This document shows positions 1 through 8,571 of a stretch of DNA of 64,000 bases, one piece after another. Under the pieces are notes generated by a model. That model did not search any database. It saw only the letters and a list, made by a program, of their open reading frames with translations, and was not told the origin of the DNA. The stretch covers positions 5,235,001-5,299,000 of the forward strand of contig NZ_CP034783.1 of assembly GCF_006094435.1 (NCBI RefSeq). Reading direction: 5' to 3'. Both the position numbers and the translations under genes were made by a program. This DNA comes from Pseudomonas sp. MPC6 (lineage in GTDB: Bacteria > Pseudomonadota > Gammaproteobacteria > Pseudomonadales > Pseudomonadaceae). How positions within the stretch are numbered: the first letter of the stretch is position 1; each line of letters opens with the position of its first letter.

Positions 1-382
1 GCAGCAAGCGTCCGTTGGGCTGATTGAGCTGCACCAGGAAATTGAGGAAGGGCTCATTGACCGGCTTGTTGGAGCTCACCCGGATCAGCCGGCGGTCGCC
101 GCGCAGGATCGGCGTGAACTTCAGGTCGTTGAGGAAGAACGCCCGATCAACGCCGGCGCGGCTGAATTCTTCTGCCGTCGCCAGGCTGACCGACAACTCG
201 CCCTCCGCAAGGCCCGCGGCGTCCATCAGGGCGATGTCGGCACGCAGCGGTTGATTCAGTGCCGAATGCAGGGTGATTTCACCCAAGCCCAGCGCGGGGG
301 CCAATGCCGAGTAGGCAACAGCACCACCGACCAGAAGCAGCCTGGCGCAACCCCGCAATACCATGTGCAAACTCTCGAGCAT
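1..382 (-). CDS. FimV/HubP-like protein, N-terminal part (cut by window edge)
   Basis: About 127 codons of a longer gene are visible. A hydrophobic signal-type segment (about residues 8-33) leads into ALGLGEITLHSALNQPL, then AGVDRAFFLNDLKFTP and NEPFLNFLVQLNQPNGRLL. This is the conserved N-terminal domain of FimV/HubP polar landmark proteins, which help organise type IV pili and other pole-located machinery from the inner membrane and periplasm. ATGs occur at 388, 382 and 364; 382 is preferred because an AAGGG lies six bases before it. The next gene is a MarR regulator and then recQ, as around PA3340/PA3341/PA3344 of P. aeruginosa as I recall it. This is therefore more likely a shorter FimV-like paralogue than the main FimV, but the missing C-terminus (LysM, TPR) prevents a firm choice. 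Confidence 0.75.
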   Translation of the reverse strand, partial: MLESLHMVLRGCARLLLVGGAVAYSALAPALGLGEITLHSALNQPLRADIALMDAAGLAEGELSVSLATAEEFSRAGVDRAFFLNDLKFTPILRGDRRLIRVSSNKPVNEPFLNFLVQLNQPNGRLL

Positions 383-510
383 GAGCATCCCTTGGATAAC
401 CGGAACCAACTTGTACGCGTTCGCACATCCGGTACGAACACGATATTGCCGACTAGTTCTTTATAGTCTGCCCAACGGGGTATCTCAAAGGACCGGCACG
501 CGGCTATGCC

Positions 511-945
511 TCAAGATTTTTCCAGGTTGGCCAGTATGTGACCGTGAACCCGCATGCAGATTTTCAGATCCGCTTCATCAACGCCTTCGAACAGTTCGTG
601 ACGCAACTGGGTGGCAATGGTTTCAATCTGGTCGATCAGGGGGTGGGCCGGGGCACAGAGGACGATCTTCTTGGCCCGGCGGTCTTCCAGTACCGATTGA
701 CGTTGCACCAGTCCCTGGCCTTCCAGGCTGTCGAGCAACCGGGCCAGGGTCGGCCCTTCTACGCCGACGCTTTGCGCCAGTTCGCGTTGGGTGGGTGCAT
801 CGTCGAAACGCGCCAGGTGCAGCAGCACCAGCCAGCGTGCCTGGGACAGTCCCAGGCCGGCCAGGCGGCGGTCCAGTTCGGCACGCCAGCCACGTGACAT
901 CTGGGCCAGTTGCATGCCAAAGCGGTGTTGATCGGTGAACGGCAT
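511..945 (-). CDS. MarR-family transcriptional regulator
   Basis: The 144-residue length is typical of MarR/SlyA proteins. A helical N-terminus (MSRGWRAELDRRLAGLGLSQARWLVLLHLAR) leads to the winged helix at about residues 45-105, with the recognition helix around VGVEGPTLARLLDSLEGQGLV and the wing signature LEDRRAKKIVL. The DRRAK sequence is the usual D-R-R wing motif. A C-terminal helix for dimerisation follows. MarR proteins are dimeric DNA-binding repressors relieved by small phenolic or oxidative ligands; the ligand here is unknown. The gene stands alone between the FimV-like gene and recQ, and a 13-bp palindrome sits 34 bp before its start, which suggests autoregulation. The start has no strong ribosome-binding site. 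Confidence 0.85.
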   Translation of the reverse strand: MPFTDQHRFGMQLAQMSRGWRAELDRRLAGLGLSQARWLVLLHLARFDDAPTQRELAQSVGVEGPTLARLLDSLEGQGLVQRQSVLEDRRAKKIVLCAPAHPLIDQIETIATQLRHELFEGVDEADLKICMRVHGHILANLEKS

Positions 946-978
946 AAAACACTCATGATTAGGCTGAAATAGAGAAAT

Positions 979-991
979 ACTAATTATTAGT
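979..991. promoter_or_regulatory. Candidate MarR operator (13-bp palindrome)
   Basis: The sequence ACTAAT-T-ATTAGT is a perfect inverted repeat in an AT-rich stretch 34 bp upstream of the marR-like start codon. Its size and position fit a MarR autoregulatory operator overlapping the promoter. The assignment is inferred from position only. Confidence 0.4.
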
Positions 992-1063
992 CAGCTAAGC
1001 ATGACCCTTGGCTATAGGCAAGGGTTGCCATTCAGTGAATCGTTACATCTGTATACCAAGCCA

Positions 1064-3190
1064 TCAGATTTCGAATTCCGACTGCAGAGCGGCCCGGACG
1101 CAGTACAAAACACCTTCCGGCACTCGTCCGGCGAACAGCGCGGCAATCTCCGACACGGGTGGCAATTCACCCTCGCCGTCAAGGAAGGCGTCCTGGATTT
1201 CGCCCATCAAGTCTTCGGGCAGATCCAGCGCCTGCTCCAGCGACAACTGCTGCTTGCCAATCGCTTCGGCGAGCATGGTGTAGACGTTCTTTTCCGAGCA
1301 TTGCAGTTGACCGGCGATCTGCAGCGGGGTCATGCCGGCCCGCGCCAGGGTGATCAGCTCGTGGCGTACGTCGGCCACCACTGGCGGCGCCTCGACCTGG
1401 CCGCCAAGCACCTCGAGGAAGGCCTGGCCGTAACGCTCCAGCTTGCGTGCACCGACGCCGCTGACCGTGGCCATCTCCGCCAGCGAGGTCGGCTGGCTGC
1501 GCAGCATTTCCAGCAGCGTCGAGTCGGGGAAGATGACGTAGGGCGGCACACCATGCTCTTCGGCGAGTTTGCGACGCAGGGCCCGCAAGGCTTCCCACTG
1601 TTCGCGTTCTTCGCCGCGAACCAGCTGGCTCGCCTGGCTCTTGCTGCTTTTGGCAGTGGTTTGCGGCTTGAGGTCGCGGCGCAGTTCCAGGGTCACTTCG
1701 CCCTTGAGCAATGGCCGGCAGCTGTCACTCAGGCGCAGGCCGCCGTAACCTTCGAGGTCGATGTCGGCCAGGCCGCGGGCAACCAGCTGGCGGAACAGGG
1801 AGCGCCATTCTCCTTCGGCCATCGCCTTGCCGACCCCGTAGACCGACAGGTGCTGATGACCGATGCTGCGGATTTTCTCGTTGTCCTTGCCCAGCAGCAC
1901 GTCCACCAGATGCCCGACGCCATAGCGTTGGCCGGTGCGGTAGATCGCCGAGAGCGCCTGGCGGGCCGGTTCGGTAGCGTCCCAGGTCTGTACGCCGTCG
2001 ACGCAGTTGTCGCAATGGCCGCAGGGTTCAGGCATGTCTTCGTCGAAATAGGCCAGAAGTGTCTGGCGACGGCAGCGGGTTTCTTCGCAGAGCGAGAGCA
2101 TCGCGTCGAGCTTGTGCTGCTCCAGACGCTTGTGGCGTTCGTCGCCCTCGGAGTTCTGCAACATCTGCTTGAGCATCACCACGTCTTGCAGGCCGTACGC
2201 CATCCAGGCATCCGCCGGCAGCCCGTCACGGCCGCCGCGACCGGTTTCCTGGTAATACGCTTCAAGGGATTTGGGCAAATCGAGGTGAGCGACGAAGCGC
2301 ACGTTGGGTTTATCGATGCCCATGCCGAATGCCACGGTGGCGACCATGATCAGGCCTTCCTCGTTGAGGAAGCGTTTCTGGTGGTGGGCCCGGGTATCGT
2401 TGGGCAGACCGGCGTGATAGGGCAGCGCCGGGAACCCTTGCTCGCTGAGGAACACCGCGACTTCGTCGACCTTCTTGCGCGACAGGCAATAGACGATGCC
2501 GGCATCGCTGCGCCGTTCGGCCAGGAACGCCAGCAATTGCTTGCGCGGCTGCTCCTTGGGCACGATGCGGTAGAAAATGTTCGGGCGATCGAAACTCGAG
2601 AGGAAACGCTCGGCGTCCTGCAAGTGCAAGCGCTCGACGATTTCTTCCCGGGTACGCTTGTCGGCGGTCGCGGTCAGGGCGATGCGCGGGACATGGGGGA
2701 ACAGCTCCGCCAGCTGGCCCAGTTGCAGGTATTCGCGGCGGAAGTCGTGGCCCCACTGGGACACGCAATGCGCTTCATCGATGGCGAACAGGGCGATTTC
2801 AAGGCTTTGCAGGAACGCGAGCATGCGCGGCTGGACCAGGCGCTCGGGCGCGAGATAAAGCATCTTCACTTCACCGCGCTTGATCCGGGCAGCCAGATCC
2901 CGTTGCTGCTCGGCGCTCAGCGTGGAATTCAGTGCAGCCGCGGCGACACCCAGCTCTTCGAGGGTCGCGACCTGATCGTCCATCAGCGCGATCAGCGGCG
3001 AAACCACCACCGCCAAACCTTCGCGCAGCAGCGCCGGCACCTGGAAGCACAGGGATTTGCCGCCGCCGGTAGGCATCAGCACCAGGGCGTCGCCGCCGCT
3101 GGCCACGCGCTCAATGATTGCACCCTGGCGGCCACGGAAACTGTCGTAGCCGAAGATGTCCTTGAGGACGCGTTGAGCCTGTTCGAGCAT
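1064..3190 (-). CDS. recQ: ATP-dependent DNA helicase RecQ
   Basis: RecQ is a 3'-5' DNA helicase that acts in RecF-pathway recombination and at stalled forks. The 708-residue protein shows Walker A PTGGGKS (about 40-46), the DEAH box [13 protein letters not shown] (about 137-149), TATADKRT, and the motif VI region [15 protein letters not shown]. After the helicase core comes the RecQ-C-terminal zinc cluster (CEETRCRRQ...CGHCDNC), then a winged helix and an HRDC domain near residues 525-600. The length is somewhat above the roughly 610 residues of E. coli RecQ because of a C-terminal extension with a helix-turn-helix-like [18 protein letters not shown] segment. The ATG at 3190 starts MLEQAQRVL, as in other pseudomonads; nine further upstream codons are open but have no support. 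It is a single gene with convergent or divergent neighbours. Confidence 0.96.
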   Translation of the reverse strand: MLEQAQRVLKDIFGYDSFRGRQGAIIERVASGGDALVLMPTGGGKSLCFQVPALLREGLAVVVSPLIALMDDQVATLEELGVAAAALNSTLSAEQQRDLAARIKRGEVKMLYLAPERLVQPRMLAFLQSLEIALFAIDEAHCVSQWGHDFRREYLQLGQLAELFPHVPRIALTATADKRTREEIVERLHLQDAERFLSSFDRPNIFYRIVPKEQPRKQLLAFLAERRSDAGIVYCLSRKKVDEVAVFLSEQGFPALPYHAGLPNDTRAHHQKRFLNEEGLIMVATVAFGMGIDKPNVRFVAHLDLPKSLEAYYQETGRGGRDGLPADAWMAYGLQDVVMLKQMLQNSEGDERHKRLEQHKLDAMLSLCEETRCRRQTLLAYFDEDMPEPCGHCDNCVDGVQTWDATEPARQALSAIYRTGQRYGVGHLVDVLLGKDNEKIRSIGHQHLSVYGVGKAMAEGEWRSLFRQLVARGLADIDLEGYGGLRLSDSCRPLLKGEVTLELRRDLKPQTTAKSSKSQASQLVRGEEREQWEALRALRRKLAEEHGVPPYVIFPDSTLLEMLRSQPTSLAEMATVSGVGARKLERYGQAFLEVLGGQVEAPPVVADVRHELITLARAGMTPLQIAGQLQCSEKNVYTMLAEAIGKQQLSLEQALDLPEDLMGEIQDAFLDGEGELPPVSEIAALFAGRVPEGVLYCVRAALQSEFEI

Positions 3191-3609
3191 AAAAACTCCA
3201 GAAATCACCAAAAACATCCCTGCAAGACTGGTTCAGAACCACGCAGGCTGCACTGACGAATAGTAAGTGCGCATTGCATGACGCTTCACATCTCAGCCGT
3301 GGCGCCAGCAGGGCATCACAAAACGCGCGAGTATACCCGACGCCTGTCCGCCACAGGGTGCCGCTGAGAAGACACACGCAAGCCAATACCGAACCTCCTG
3401 TAGGAGCTGGCTTGCCAGCGAAGGCGGCCTGAAGCCTTGTATCGCCCATGAATACGCCTTCGCTGGCAAGCCAGCTCCTACATAGGGTTCGGCGTTTTCC
3501 ACCCTGCAGGAGCAGTGCGCCGGGGAGCAAATATCCCGCGCGGCTGGCCTGACTGCTCAAGAAGGCCTAGAATTCCCGCATCTGTTTAATTCCCCAAGGT
3601 AGCCCTTTA
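3191..3609. other. Intergenic region between recQ and the yecA-like gene
   Basis: This 419-bp divergent spacer holds the promoters of recQ (minus) and the yecA-like gene (plus) and one REP pair at 3399-3482. No further coding sequence or RNA gene could be supported in it. Confidence 0.6.
3399..3482. repeat. REP pair (REPIN), type GTAGGAGCTGGCTTGCCAGC
   Basis: Two inverted copies of a 28-base REP arm start and end at TGTAGGAG and CTCCTACA and enclose a spacer of about 30 bases. Each arm contains its own small palindrome (GCTGGCTTGCCAGC). This outward-facing GTAGGAGC arrangement is the common one in the window. Confidence 0.9.
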
Positions 3610-4197
3610 ATGTCCTTCGCTGAGCAACTAACCCGTTTGCAAGTCTTCCTCGACGCCGACGAACTGCATGACGAGGCGCTGGACTACGTGGCCGCCCACG
3701 GCTACCTCACTGCGCTGTCGATCTGTTCCGAAAGCGTTCCCGACCGTGAATGGATCGACGCGCTCTTCGCCGAAGAGCCGCATTACGCCGACGACACCGA
3801 GCGTGAAGCGATCGAATCCACCCTGCTGGCCCTCAAGGCGCACATCGCCCGCCAACTGGCGTCCGACGAAGAGTTCGAGCTGCCTTGCGACCTGGACCTG
3901 GGCGAAGAGCCGGATGATTCCGACCTGCGCGGCTGGTGCATCGGTTTCATGGAAGGCGTGTTCCTGCGCGAAGCGGCCTGGTTCGAAACCGCCGAAGACG
4001 AAGTCAGCGAAATGCTGCTGCCGATCATGGTCGGTTCGGGTCTGTTCGACGAACAGCCTGAGTTCGAAGACATCGCCAAAGACGCCAACCTGATGGACGA
4101 CATGATCGTGCAGATCCCGGAAGCCCTGACCGCGCTGTACCTGCTGTGCCAGGCGCCCGACGAAAAACCGGCGATCCTCAAGCCACGTCACCACTAA
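3610..4197 (+). CDS. YecA/UPF0149-family protein
   Basis: This acidic 195-residue protein matches the YecA/YgfB (UPF0149) fold. It has a helical N-terminus with LDADELHDEALDYVAAHGYLTAL, the central segment LRGWCIGFMEGVFLREAAWF, which resembles the family's conserved W-C-x-G-F-L-x-G motif, and a C-terminal segment with IPEALTALYLLCQ. It lacks the C-terminal SEC-C zinc motif found in some members. The molecular role is poorly defined; some YgfB-type proteins affect transcription of neighbouring pathways. Its stop codon overlaps the ribosome-binding region of the DUF454 gene, so the two are probably co-transcribed. Confidence 0.75.
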   Translation: MSFAEQLTRLQVFLDADELHDEALDYVAAHGYLTALSICSESVPDREWIDALFAEEPHYADDTEREAIESTLLALKAHIARQLASDEEFELPCDLDLGEEPDDSDLRGWCIGFMEGVFLREAAWFETAEDEVSEMLLPIMVGSGLFDEQPEFEDIAKDANLMDDMIVQIPEALTALYLLCQAPDEKPAILKPRHH

Positions 4198-4207
4198 GGT
4201 CTTGCCT

Positions 4208-4603
4208 ATGGACAATCCCATAGGCAACCGCTCCCTGATGTTGCGTTACGTACTGCTGGCCATCGGCTGGCTGAGCGTAACGCTGGGGGTGATCGGGATT
4301 TTCCTGCCGGTGTTGCCCACCACGCCCTTCCTGCTGCTGGCGGCGGCTTGTTTTGCCCGCAGTTCCCCGCGCTTTTACCAGTGGCTGGTGGAGCACCCGT
4401 GGCTTGGGCCGTGGATTCGCGACTACCTCGACGGCAATGGCATCCCGCTCAAGGGCAAGGTGTATGCCATCGGCCTGATGTGGGCGAGCATCCTGCTTTC
4501 CTGTTACCTGGTGCCACTGCCATGGGCACGCGCGTTCATGCTGACCAGTGCAGTGCTGGTGACGGTTTATATCCTCAAGCAGAAAACCCTGCACAAATCT
4601 TGA
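4208..4603 (+). CDS. DUF454 (YbaN-type) small inner-membrane protein
   Basis: This is a 131-residue membrane protein of the YbaN/DUF454 family. A first hydrophobic segment (LMLRYVLLAIGWLSVTLGVIGIF) is followed by the family's LPVLPTTPFLLLAAACFARSSPRFYQWL signature and ends in two further hydrophobic helices. The WLVEHPWLGPWIRDY segment is also typical. The function of the family is unknown. The start is the ATG at 4208; an in-frame TTG two codons earlier is less likely. The AAGG at the end of the preceding yecA-like gene can serve as its ribosome-binding site, so translation may be coupled. Confidence 0.8.
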   Translation: MDNPIGNRSLMLRYVLLAIGWLSVTLGVIGIFLPVLPTTPFLLLAAACFARSSPRFYQWLVEHPWLGPWIRDYLDGNGIPLKGKVYAIGLMWASILLSCYLVPLPWARAFMLTSAVLVTVYILKQKTLHKS

Positions 4604-4709
4604 GCCGACGATTTGCCCTCCCTCGCCAAAACACCGCCTAGACTTCACGCATCTGCACCCAAGTAGTCAGACATGCCCACCGCCAGTCGACACAGCAAGG
4701 AGCGTGTCC

Positions 4710-6650
4710 ATGTCACTGCGCAAACAATTGTTTCTCGCCATTTGCCTGTTCCTGCTGGTGGCGATCAGCGGCAGTTTTTTTGTCAGCCTGGAAAGCTCCC
4801 GCGAGCAGATGCTCGGCCAGTTGCGCTCCCACGCCCAGGACACCGCCACGGCGCTGGGGTTATCGCTGACCGCGCAAATCCACGACCCGGCAATGATCCA
4901 GTCGATGGTCGGTTCGATTTTCGACAGCGGCTATTTCAGCAGCATCCGGATCATCGACATCGAGAATGAGCAGGTGCTGGTCGAGCGCAGCGCAGCGGCA
5001 TTGGCCGAGGACGTTCCCGGCTGGTTTGTCAGTCTGGTCAAGCTGCATCCACAAGGCGCCGATGCGCTGATCATGCGCGGCTGGGAACAGGTCGCGCGCG
5101 TCGAAGTGTTGAGCAATCCGCAGTTCGCCCTGGCCAGGCTCTGGGACAGCACACTGGGCAGCCTGATCTGGTTGTTGTTGTGCGGATTGCTCAGCGCCGT
5201 ATTCGGTGACTGGTTGTTGCGGCGGCAATTTCGTCCGCTCGAGGCCATGGTCAGACAGGCCGAAGCCATCTGCAAACGCGAGTACCTCAGCCTGCCGAGA
5301 CTGCCGCGTACGCCTGAACTGAAACGCGTGGTGCTGGCCATGAACCAGATGGTCGAGAAACTCAAGGCGCTGTTCACCGAGGAGGCCGCGCGCAGTGAAA
5401 AATTGCGGGCGCAATCCTATCAGGACAGCCTGACCGGCCTGGCCAACCGGCGTTTGCTGGATGAACAGCTGGCCGACCATTTGCTGGTCGGCGAGCAGAG
5501 CAGTGACGGCCATTTGCTGATGCTGCGAATCAATGATCTGGTCGGCCTCAACCAGCGCCTCGGTGGCCAGCGCACCGACGCCTTGATCAGCACCGTCGGT
5601 GACTTGCTGATGCGTCTGACTCAGGTACCGGAGCGTCGTACCTGGCTGGCGGCGCGTAATCGCGGTGGCGAATTCAGCCTGCTGACACCCGGTCTGGGCA
5701 GCCAGGATGCCGCACTCCTGGCCGCCGAAATCAGCGCCACCCTGGAAAACCTGCGCCTGACCGGCGCCAGCGACTGCATGCCGGTGGCGCATTTGGGCAT
5801 GGTCGCCTTCCGGCCCGGCGAGTCGGCCAGGGATGTGCTGCTGCGGCTGGATCAGGCGCTGACTGAAGCCCAGGGCCACCCCGAGCGGCCATGGAGGCTG
5901 CTGAGCCACAGCGTCAGCGCGCCAAACCAGCCCCAACACGACTGGCAAACCTGGATCGACGATGCCCTGACCGAAGGCAAGATGCGCCTGTATTTTCAAC
6001 CGGTGGTGCAATGCGCCGACACCAGCCAGGTGCTGCATCACAAAGTCCTCGCGCGCCTGCTCGATCCCCGGGGCGAAGCGGTTGCCGCCGGGCATTTCCT
6101 GCCATGGATCGAACGCCTCGGCTGGTCGGCGCGGTTCGACCTGATCATGCTCGAAGCCACCCTCGACTACCTCCTGGTCAACCGCTGGCCCCTGGCGTTG
6201 AGCCTGTCCGGCAGCACCCTGCGCGACCAGGCGCAACTGCACAAGATCCTTGAAATGCTTGAATCACTGCCTGAACTGGCCGCGCTGCTGACCCTGGAAA
6301 TCGACGAACGCCAACTGCCTCCTCCAGAGCAATTGCAGCGTCTAAGCCATAGTTTGCTCAACACTGGCTACCGCATCGGTTTGCAGCATTTTGGTGGCAG
6401 CTTCAGCCAGATCGGCAACCTCACGCAACTGGGGCTGGCTTACCTGAAGATCGACGGGGCCTATATTCGGGGCATCGATAAGCAGCCAGACAAGCGGCTG
6501 TTCATCGAGGCGATTTTCCGGGCGACGAACAGCATCGATTTGCCGTTGATTGCGGAAATGGTCGAGAGCAAAGCGGAGCTGGAAGTGATCAGGGAGTTGG
6601 GGGTGTTTGGTGTGATGGGGCGGTTGATCGGGCCGCCGGAGCCGATGTGA
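4710..6650 (+). CDS. LapD-like c-di-GMP receptor (HAMP, degenerate GGDEF and EAL)
   Basis: This 646-residue inner-membrane protein resembles LapD along its whole length. It has TM1 (about 5-25), a periplasmic domain to about 150, TM2, a HAMP segment, a GGDEF-like domain (about 235-400) and an EAL-like domain (about 410-646). Both output domains look catalytically dead: RGGEF stands at 318-322, the EAL motif is KVLARL (445-450), and the loop normally DFGxGYS reads HFGGSFS. LapD has the same substitutions and works as a c-di-GMP sensor that holds the protease LapG in the periplasm. The GWEQ motif with Trp at residue 125, the LapG-contacting position in LapD, is kept. The ATG at 4710 is preferred over a GTG at 4704 because AAGGAG lies seven bases before it. 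No lapG or adhesin gene lies in the window, so this looks like a second LapD-type receptor. Confidence 0.85.
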   Translation: MSLRKQLFLAICLFLLVAISGSFFVSLESSREQMLGQLRSHAQDTATALGLSLTAQIHDPAMIQSMVGSIFDSGYFSSIRIIDIENEQVLVERSAAALAEDVPGWFVSLVKLHPQGADALIMRGWEQVARVEVLSNPQFALARLWDSTLGSLIWLLLCGLLSAVFGDWLLRRQFRPLEAMVRQAEAICKREYLSLPRLPRTPELKRVVLAMNQMVEKLKALFTEEAARSEKLRAQSYQDSLTGLANRRLLDEQLADHLLVGEQSSDGHLLMLRINDLVGLNQRLGGQRTDALISTVGDLLMRLTQVPERRTWLAARNRGGEFSLLTPGLGSQDAALLAAEISATLENLRLTGASDCMPVAHLGMVAFRPGESARDVLLRLDQALTEAQGHPERPWRLLSHSVSAPNQPQHDWQTWIDDALTEGKMRLYFQPVVQCADTSQVLHHKVLARLLDPRGEAVAAGHFLPWIERLGWSARFDLIMLEATLDYLLVNRWPLALSLSGSTLRDQAQLHKILEMLESLPELAALLTLEIDERQLPPPEQLQRLSHSLLNTGYRIGLQHFGGSFSQIGNLTQLGLAYLKIDGAYIRGIDKQPDKRLFIEAIFRATNSIDLPLIAEMVESKAELEVIRELGVFGVMGRLIGPPEPM

Positions 6651-6734
6651 TTTTTCAGCGGGTGGACCGCGTTATCATTCTTCGCGGGCTTGCTCCGGGC
6701 GGCGATCCGACGATGAGGGCCGCACAAGCGATGA

Positions 6735-7331
6735 TCATCTCGGCCCATGATTACGCTGAAAGACCTCCTCCCCCATCGCCGCAATCTGCCCCTCGATCAA
6801 CGCTTCGAACGGCTTTAACAACGGTTCGAAACTGACAGGCGCTTCCAGCGTCTGCAACGCCTGGACAATCGCTTCCACCGTCGACAACGCCCCCGCCCCC
6901 GGCGCCTTGCGCAGCCGATAGCGGGACACGCCCCCCGCAACCAGGGTCACTCTGGGCAACGCCGCCAGCAACGGATTGAGGTGCAGCATCTTGCGCGCCT
7001 TGCGCCAGGTGCCGTCCGGCACCACCAGCAGCAACGGTTCCCCGGTTTCGGTGTAGGCCTGCAACGGCTGCGCATCGTCGGCAGGAAACAACAGCCGCGC
7101 CCGATAGCCCGGTTGATTCAACAACGCGGGCAACTCCTCGAACACCTCGCCCACGATCAGCTCGGCATTGTTCAAGCCCAACGCCGCCAACCGCGCGGTG
7201 TTCAGCGCATGGTTCACTTCGCTCGGATGCTGAAGCAGCAATACCCGCGTGCGGCTATCGAGACTCGGAATCAGCGGGCACAGGCAATGACTCTGTGGGC
7301 GCAGGCAGCGCGGGCATTGGATTCTGGACAT
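6735..7331 (-). CDS. tapT: DTW-domain tRNA-uridine aminocarboxypropyltransferase
   Basis: This 198-residue protein has an N-terminal four-cysteine cluster (CPRCLRPQSHCLCP), probably binding zinc, and the DTW signature PDGTWRKARKM followed by VSRYRLRKAP. E. coli TapT (YfiP) has DGTWPEARKM and AYRLREA at the same places. TapT uses S-adenosylmethionine to place a 3-amino-3-carboxypropyl group on U47 of tRNAs. Pseudomonads can carry more than one DTW protein, so the exact tRNA position is inferred. It is convergent with the LapD-like gene and 4 bp from the end of gbuR. Confidence 0.75.
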   Translation of the reverse strand: MSRIQCPRCLRPQSHCLCPLIPSLDSRTRVLLLQHPSEVNHALNTARLAALGLNNAELIVGEVFEELPALLNQPGYRARLLFPADDAQPLQAYTETGEPLLLVVPDGTWRKARKMLHLNPLLAALPRVTLVAGGVSRYRLRKAPGAGALSTVEAIVQALQTLEAPVSFEPLLKPFEALIEGQIAAMGEEVFQRNHGPR

Positions 7332-7335
7332 CGTC

Positions 7336-8229
7336 TCAAGCCTGATTCAGTTGCGCTTTAAGCAAGTCGCGAAAGGTCTGGATCAGCGGCTCGCGACTGC
7401 GGCCACGGCGCACGATCATCGAAAATGGCGCCTGATAACCGAACGTCGCCGGCAGCAGCACCCGCAAGTCGCCCTTGTCGGCCCAGGCCTGGGCGTAGTG
7501 TTCCGGCAGGTAACCGATATAGGCGCCGGAGAGCACCAGAATCAGCTGCGCCTCCATACTTTCCACCGTTGCCGCGCTGTGTTTGAAGCCATGGCGCGCC
7601 AGTTCCGCCTGGCTCCAGTAACCCCGGCCGACCATGCGCTGCTGGGTGATGACCTGCTCGGGGATACGCCGTTCGGTGAACAGCGGATGCCGACTGCTGC
7701 AATACAACCAGTGCTGCTCACGGTACAGCGGCATGTAGACCAGCCCGCTCATGCGCGTGGAGAACGCGCCGATGGCCAGGTCGAGGCGATTGTCCTGCAC
7801 GCCGAGCTGCAGTTCGTAGGGGCTCATGACCGACAAGTGCAAATGCACCGCCGGGTGCTCCTGGGTGTAGGCGCCGATGGCTTCGGCAAAGGGCAAGGCC
7901 TTGTCGCTGACGGTGGAGTCGATCACCCCCAGGTTCAGCGTACCGCGCAGTTCGCCCTTGAGGGCGGCGGCGTACTGCTCGAAACCTTCGAGTTCGCCGA
8001 GCAGACGCAAGGTTTCCTGATGGAACAATTCACCCTTGCTGGTCAGGCTGAAGCCGCCGCGACCGCGATGGCACAGCACCAGGCCGAGGGCCGCCTCGAG
8101 CTGGCTCATGTAAGTGCTGATGGCCGAGGTCGAGAGGTTGAGCTCCTGCTGGGCGTTGGCGAATCCCTGATGACGGACCACGCTGACGAAGATGCGCAAC
8201 AGTTTCAGGTCGGGTAAAGCGTTGGCCAT
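7336..8229 (-). CDS. gbuR: LysR-family regulator, GbuR-like
   Basis: This 297-residue LysR protein has an N-terminal helix-turn-helix (LRIFVSVVRHQGFANAQQELNLSTSAISTYMSQLEAALG, about residues 9-47) followed by an effector-binding domain starting near LRGTLNLGVIDS. It is divergent from gbuA, the arrangement of PA1422/PA1421 in P. aeruginosa, where GbuR activates gbuA in response to 4-guanidinobutyrate. The ATG at 8229 is supported by GGAG five bases upstream. A longer open frame runs up to 8379 but passes through a REP element and is not used. The likely operator is the palindrome at 8428-8449. Confidence 0.8.
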   Translation of the reverse strand: MANALPDLKLLRIFVSVVRHQGFANAQQELNLSTSAISTYMSQLEAALGLVLCHRGRGGFSLTSKGELFHQETLRLLGELEGFEQYAAALKGELRGTLNLGVIDSTVSDKALPFAEAIGAYTQEHPAVHLHLSVMSPYELQLGVQDNRLDLAIGAFSTRMSGLVYMPLYREQHWLYCSSRHPLFTERRIPEQVITQQRMVGRGYWSQAELARHGFKHSAATVESMEAQLILVLSGAYIGYLPEHYAQAWADKGDLRVLLPATFGYQAPFSMIVRRGRSREPLIQTFRDLLKAQLNQA

Positions 8230-8291
8230 GGGGGCTCCGTGCAGGTTCAGTTGAGTCTGGGTTGTCTGCATGGCGGTTGCTGCACAACCGA

Positions 8292-8370
8292 TCGCCAGCA
8301 AGCCGGCTCCTACAGGGGGCAAGCAACATTCACGACTAGCGCCGACCTGTAGGAGCCGGCTTGCTGGCGA
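8292..8370. repeat. REP pair with reversed (inward GTAGGAGC) orientation
   Basis: Two inverted arms of the GTAGGAGCCGGCTTGCTGGCGA type are present, but the GTAGGAGC ends face inward and the TCGCCAGC ends face outward. This is opposite to most pairs here. It lies in the gbuR-gbuA spacer, just upstream of the gbuR start. Confidence 0.85.
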
Positions 8371-8427
8371 ACGGCCCACCCAGGCAATACATCTCTCAAG
8401 CCGAGAGTCTATCGCCCTTCAAACCGA

Positions 8428-8449
8428 TAGTTTAGAAAAATCTGAACTA
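8428..8449. promoter_or_regulatory. Candidate GbuR operator in the gbuR-gbuA spacer
   Basis: TAGTTTAGA-AAAA-TCTGAACTA is a 9-4-9 inverted repeat with one mismatched pair. It contains a T-N11-A element (8433 to 8445), as expected for a LysR-type regulator. It lies 123 bp before the gbuA start and about 200 bp before gbuR. Apart from this site and the REP pair, the 342-bp spacer shows no gene. Confidence 0.5.
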
Positions 8450-8571
8450 AGTATTTGCCCGTAGCGATTCTTCCCGGCCACTACATTTCGCAGAATCGGC
8501 CCACAGCGGTGCCCGTCTCTCCCCGAACGGCGCAACCGACATAATAAAACAACGACGATGAGGCCCTACCC

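Noticed and set aside
1001..3256. A 751-codon open frame opposite recQ
   Set aside because: Same cause. It is rich in H, Q and R without any motif, whereas recQ is complete on the other strand.
4710..6650. An active diguanylate cyclase or phosphodiesterase
   Set aside because: The EAL motif is replaced and the DFG loop lost. The substitutions match LapD, which lacks both activities.
7336..8379. A longer N-terminus for GbuR starting at 8379
   Set aside because: The added 50 codons run through a REP element and do not resemble a LysR start. The ATG at 8229 has a ribosome-binding site.
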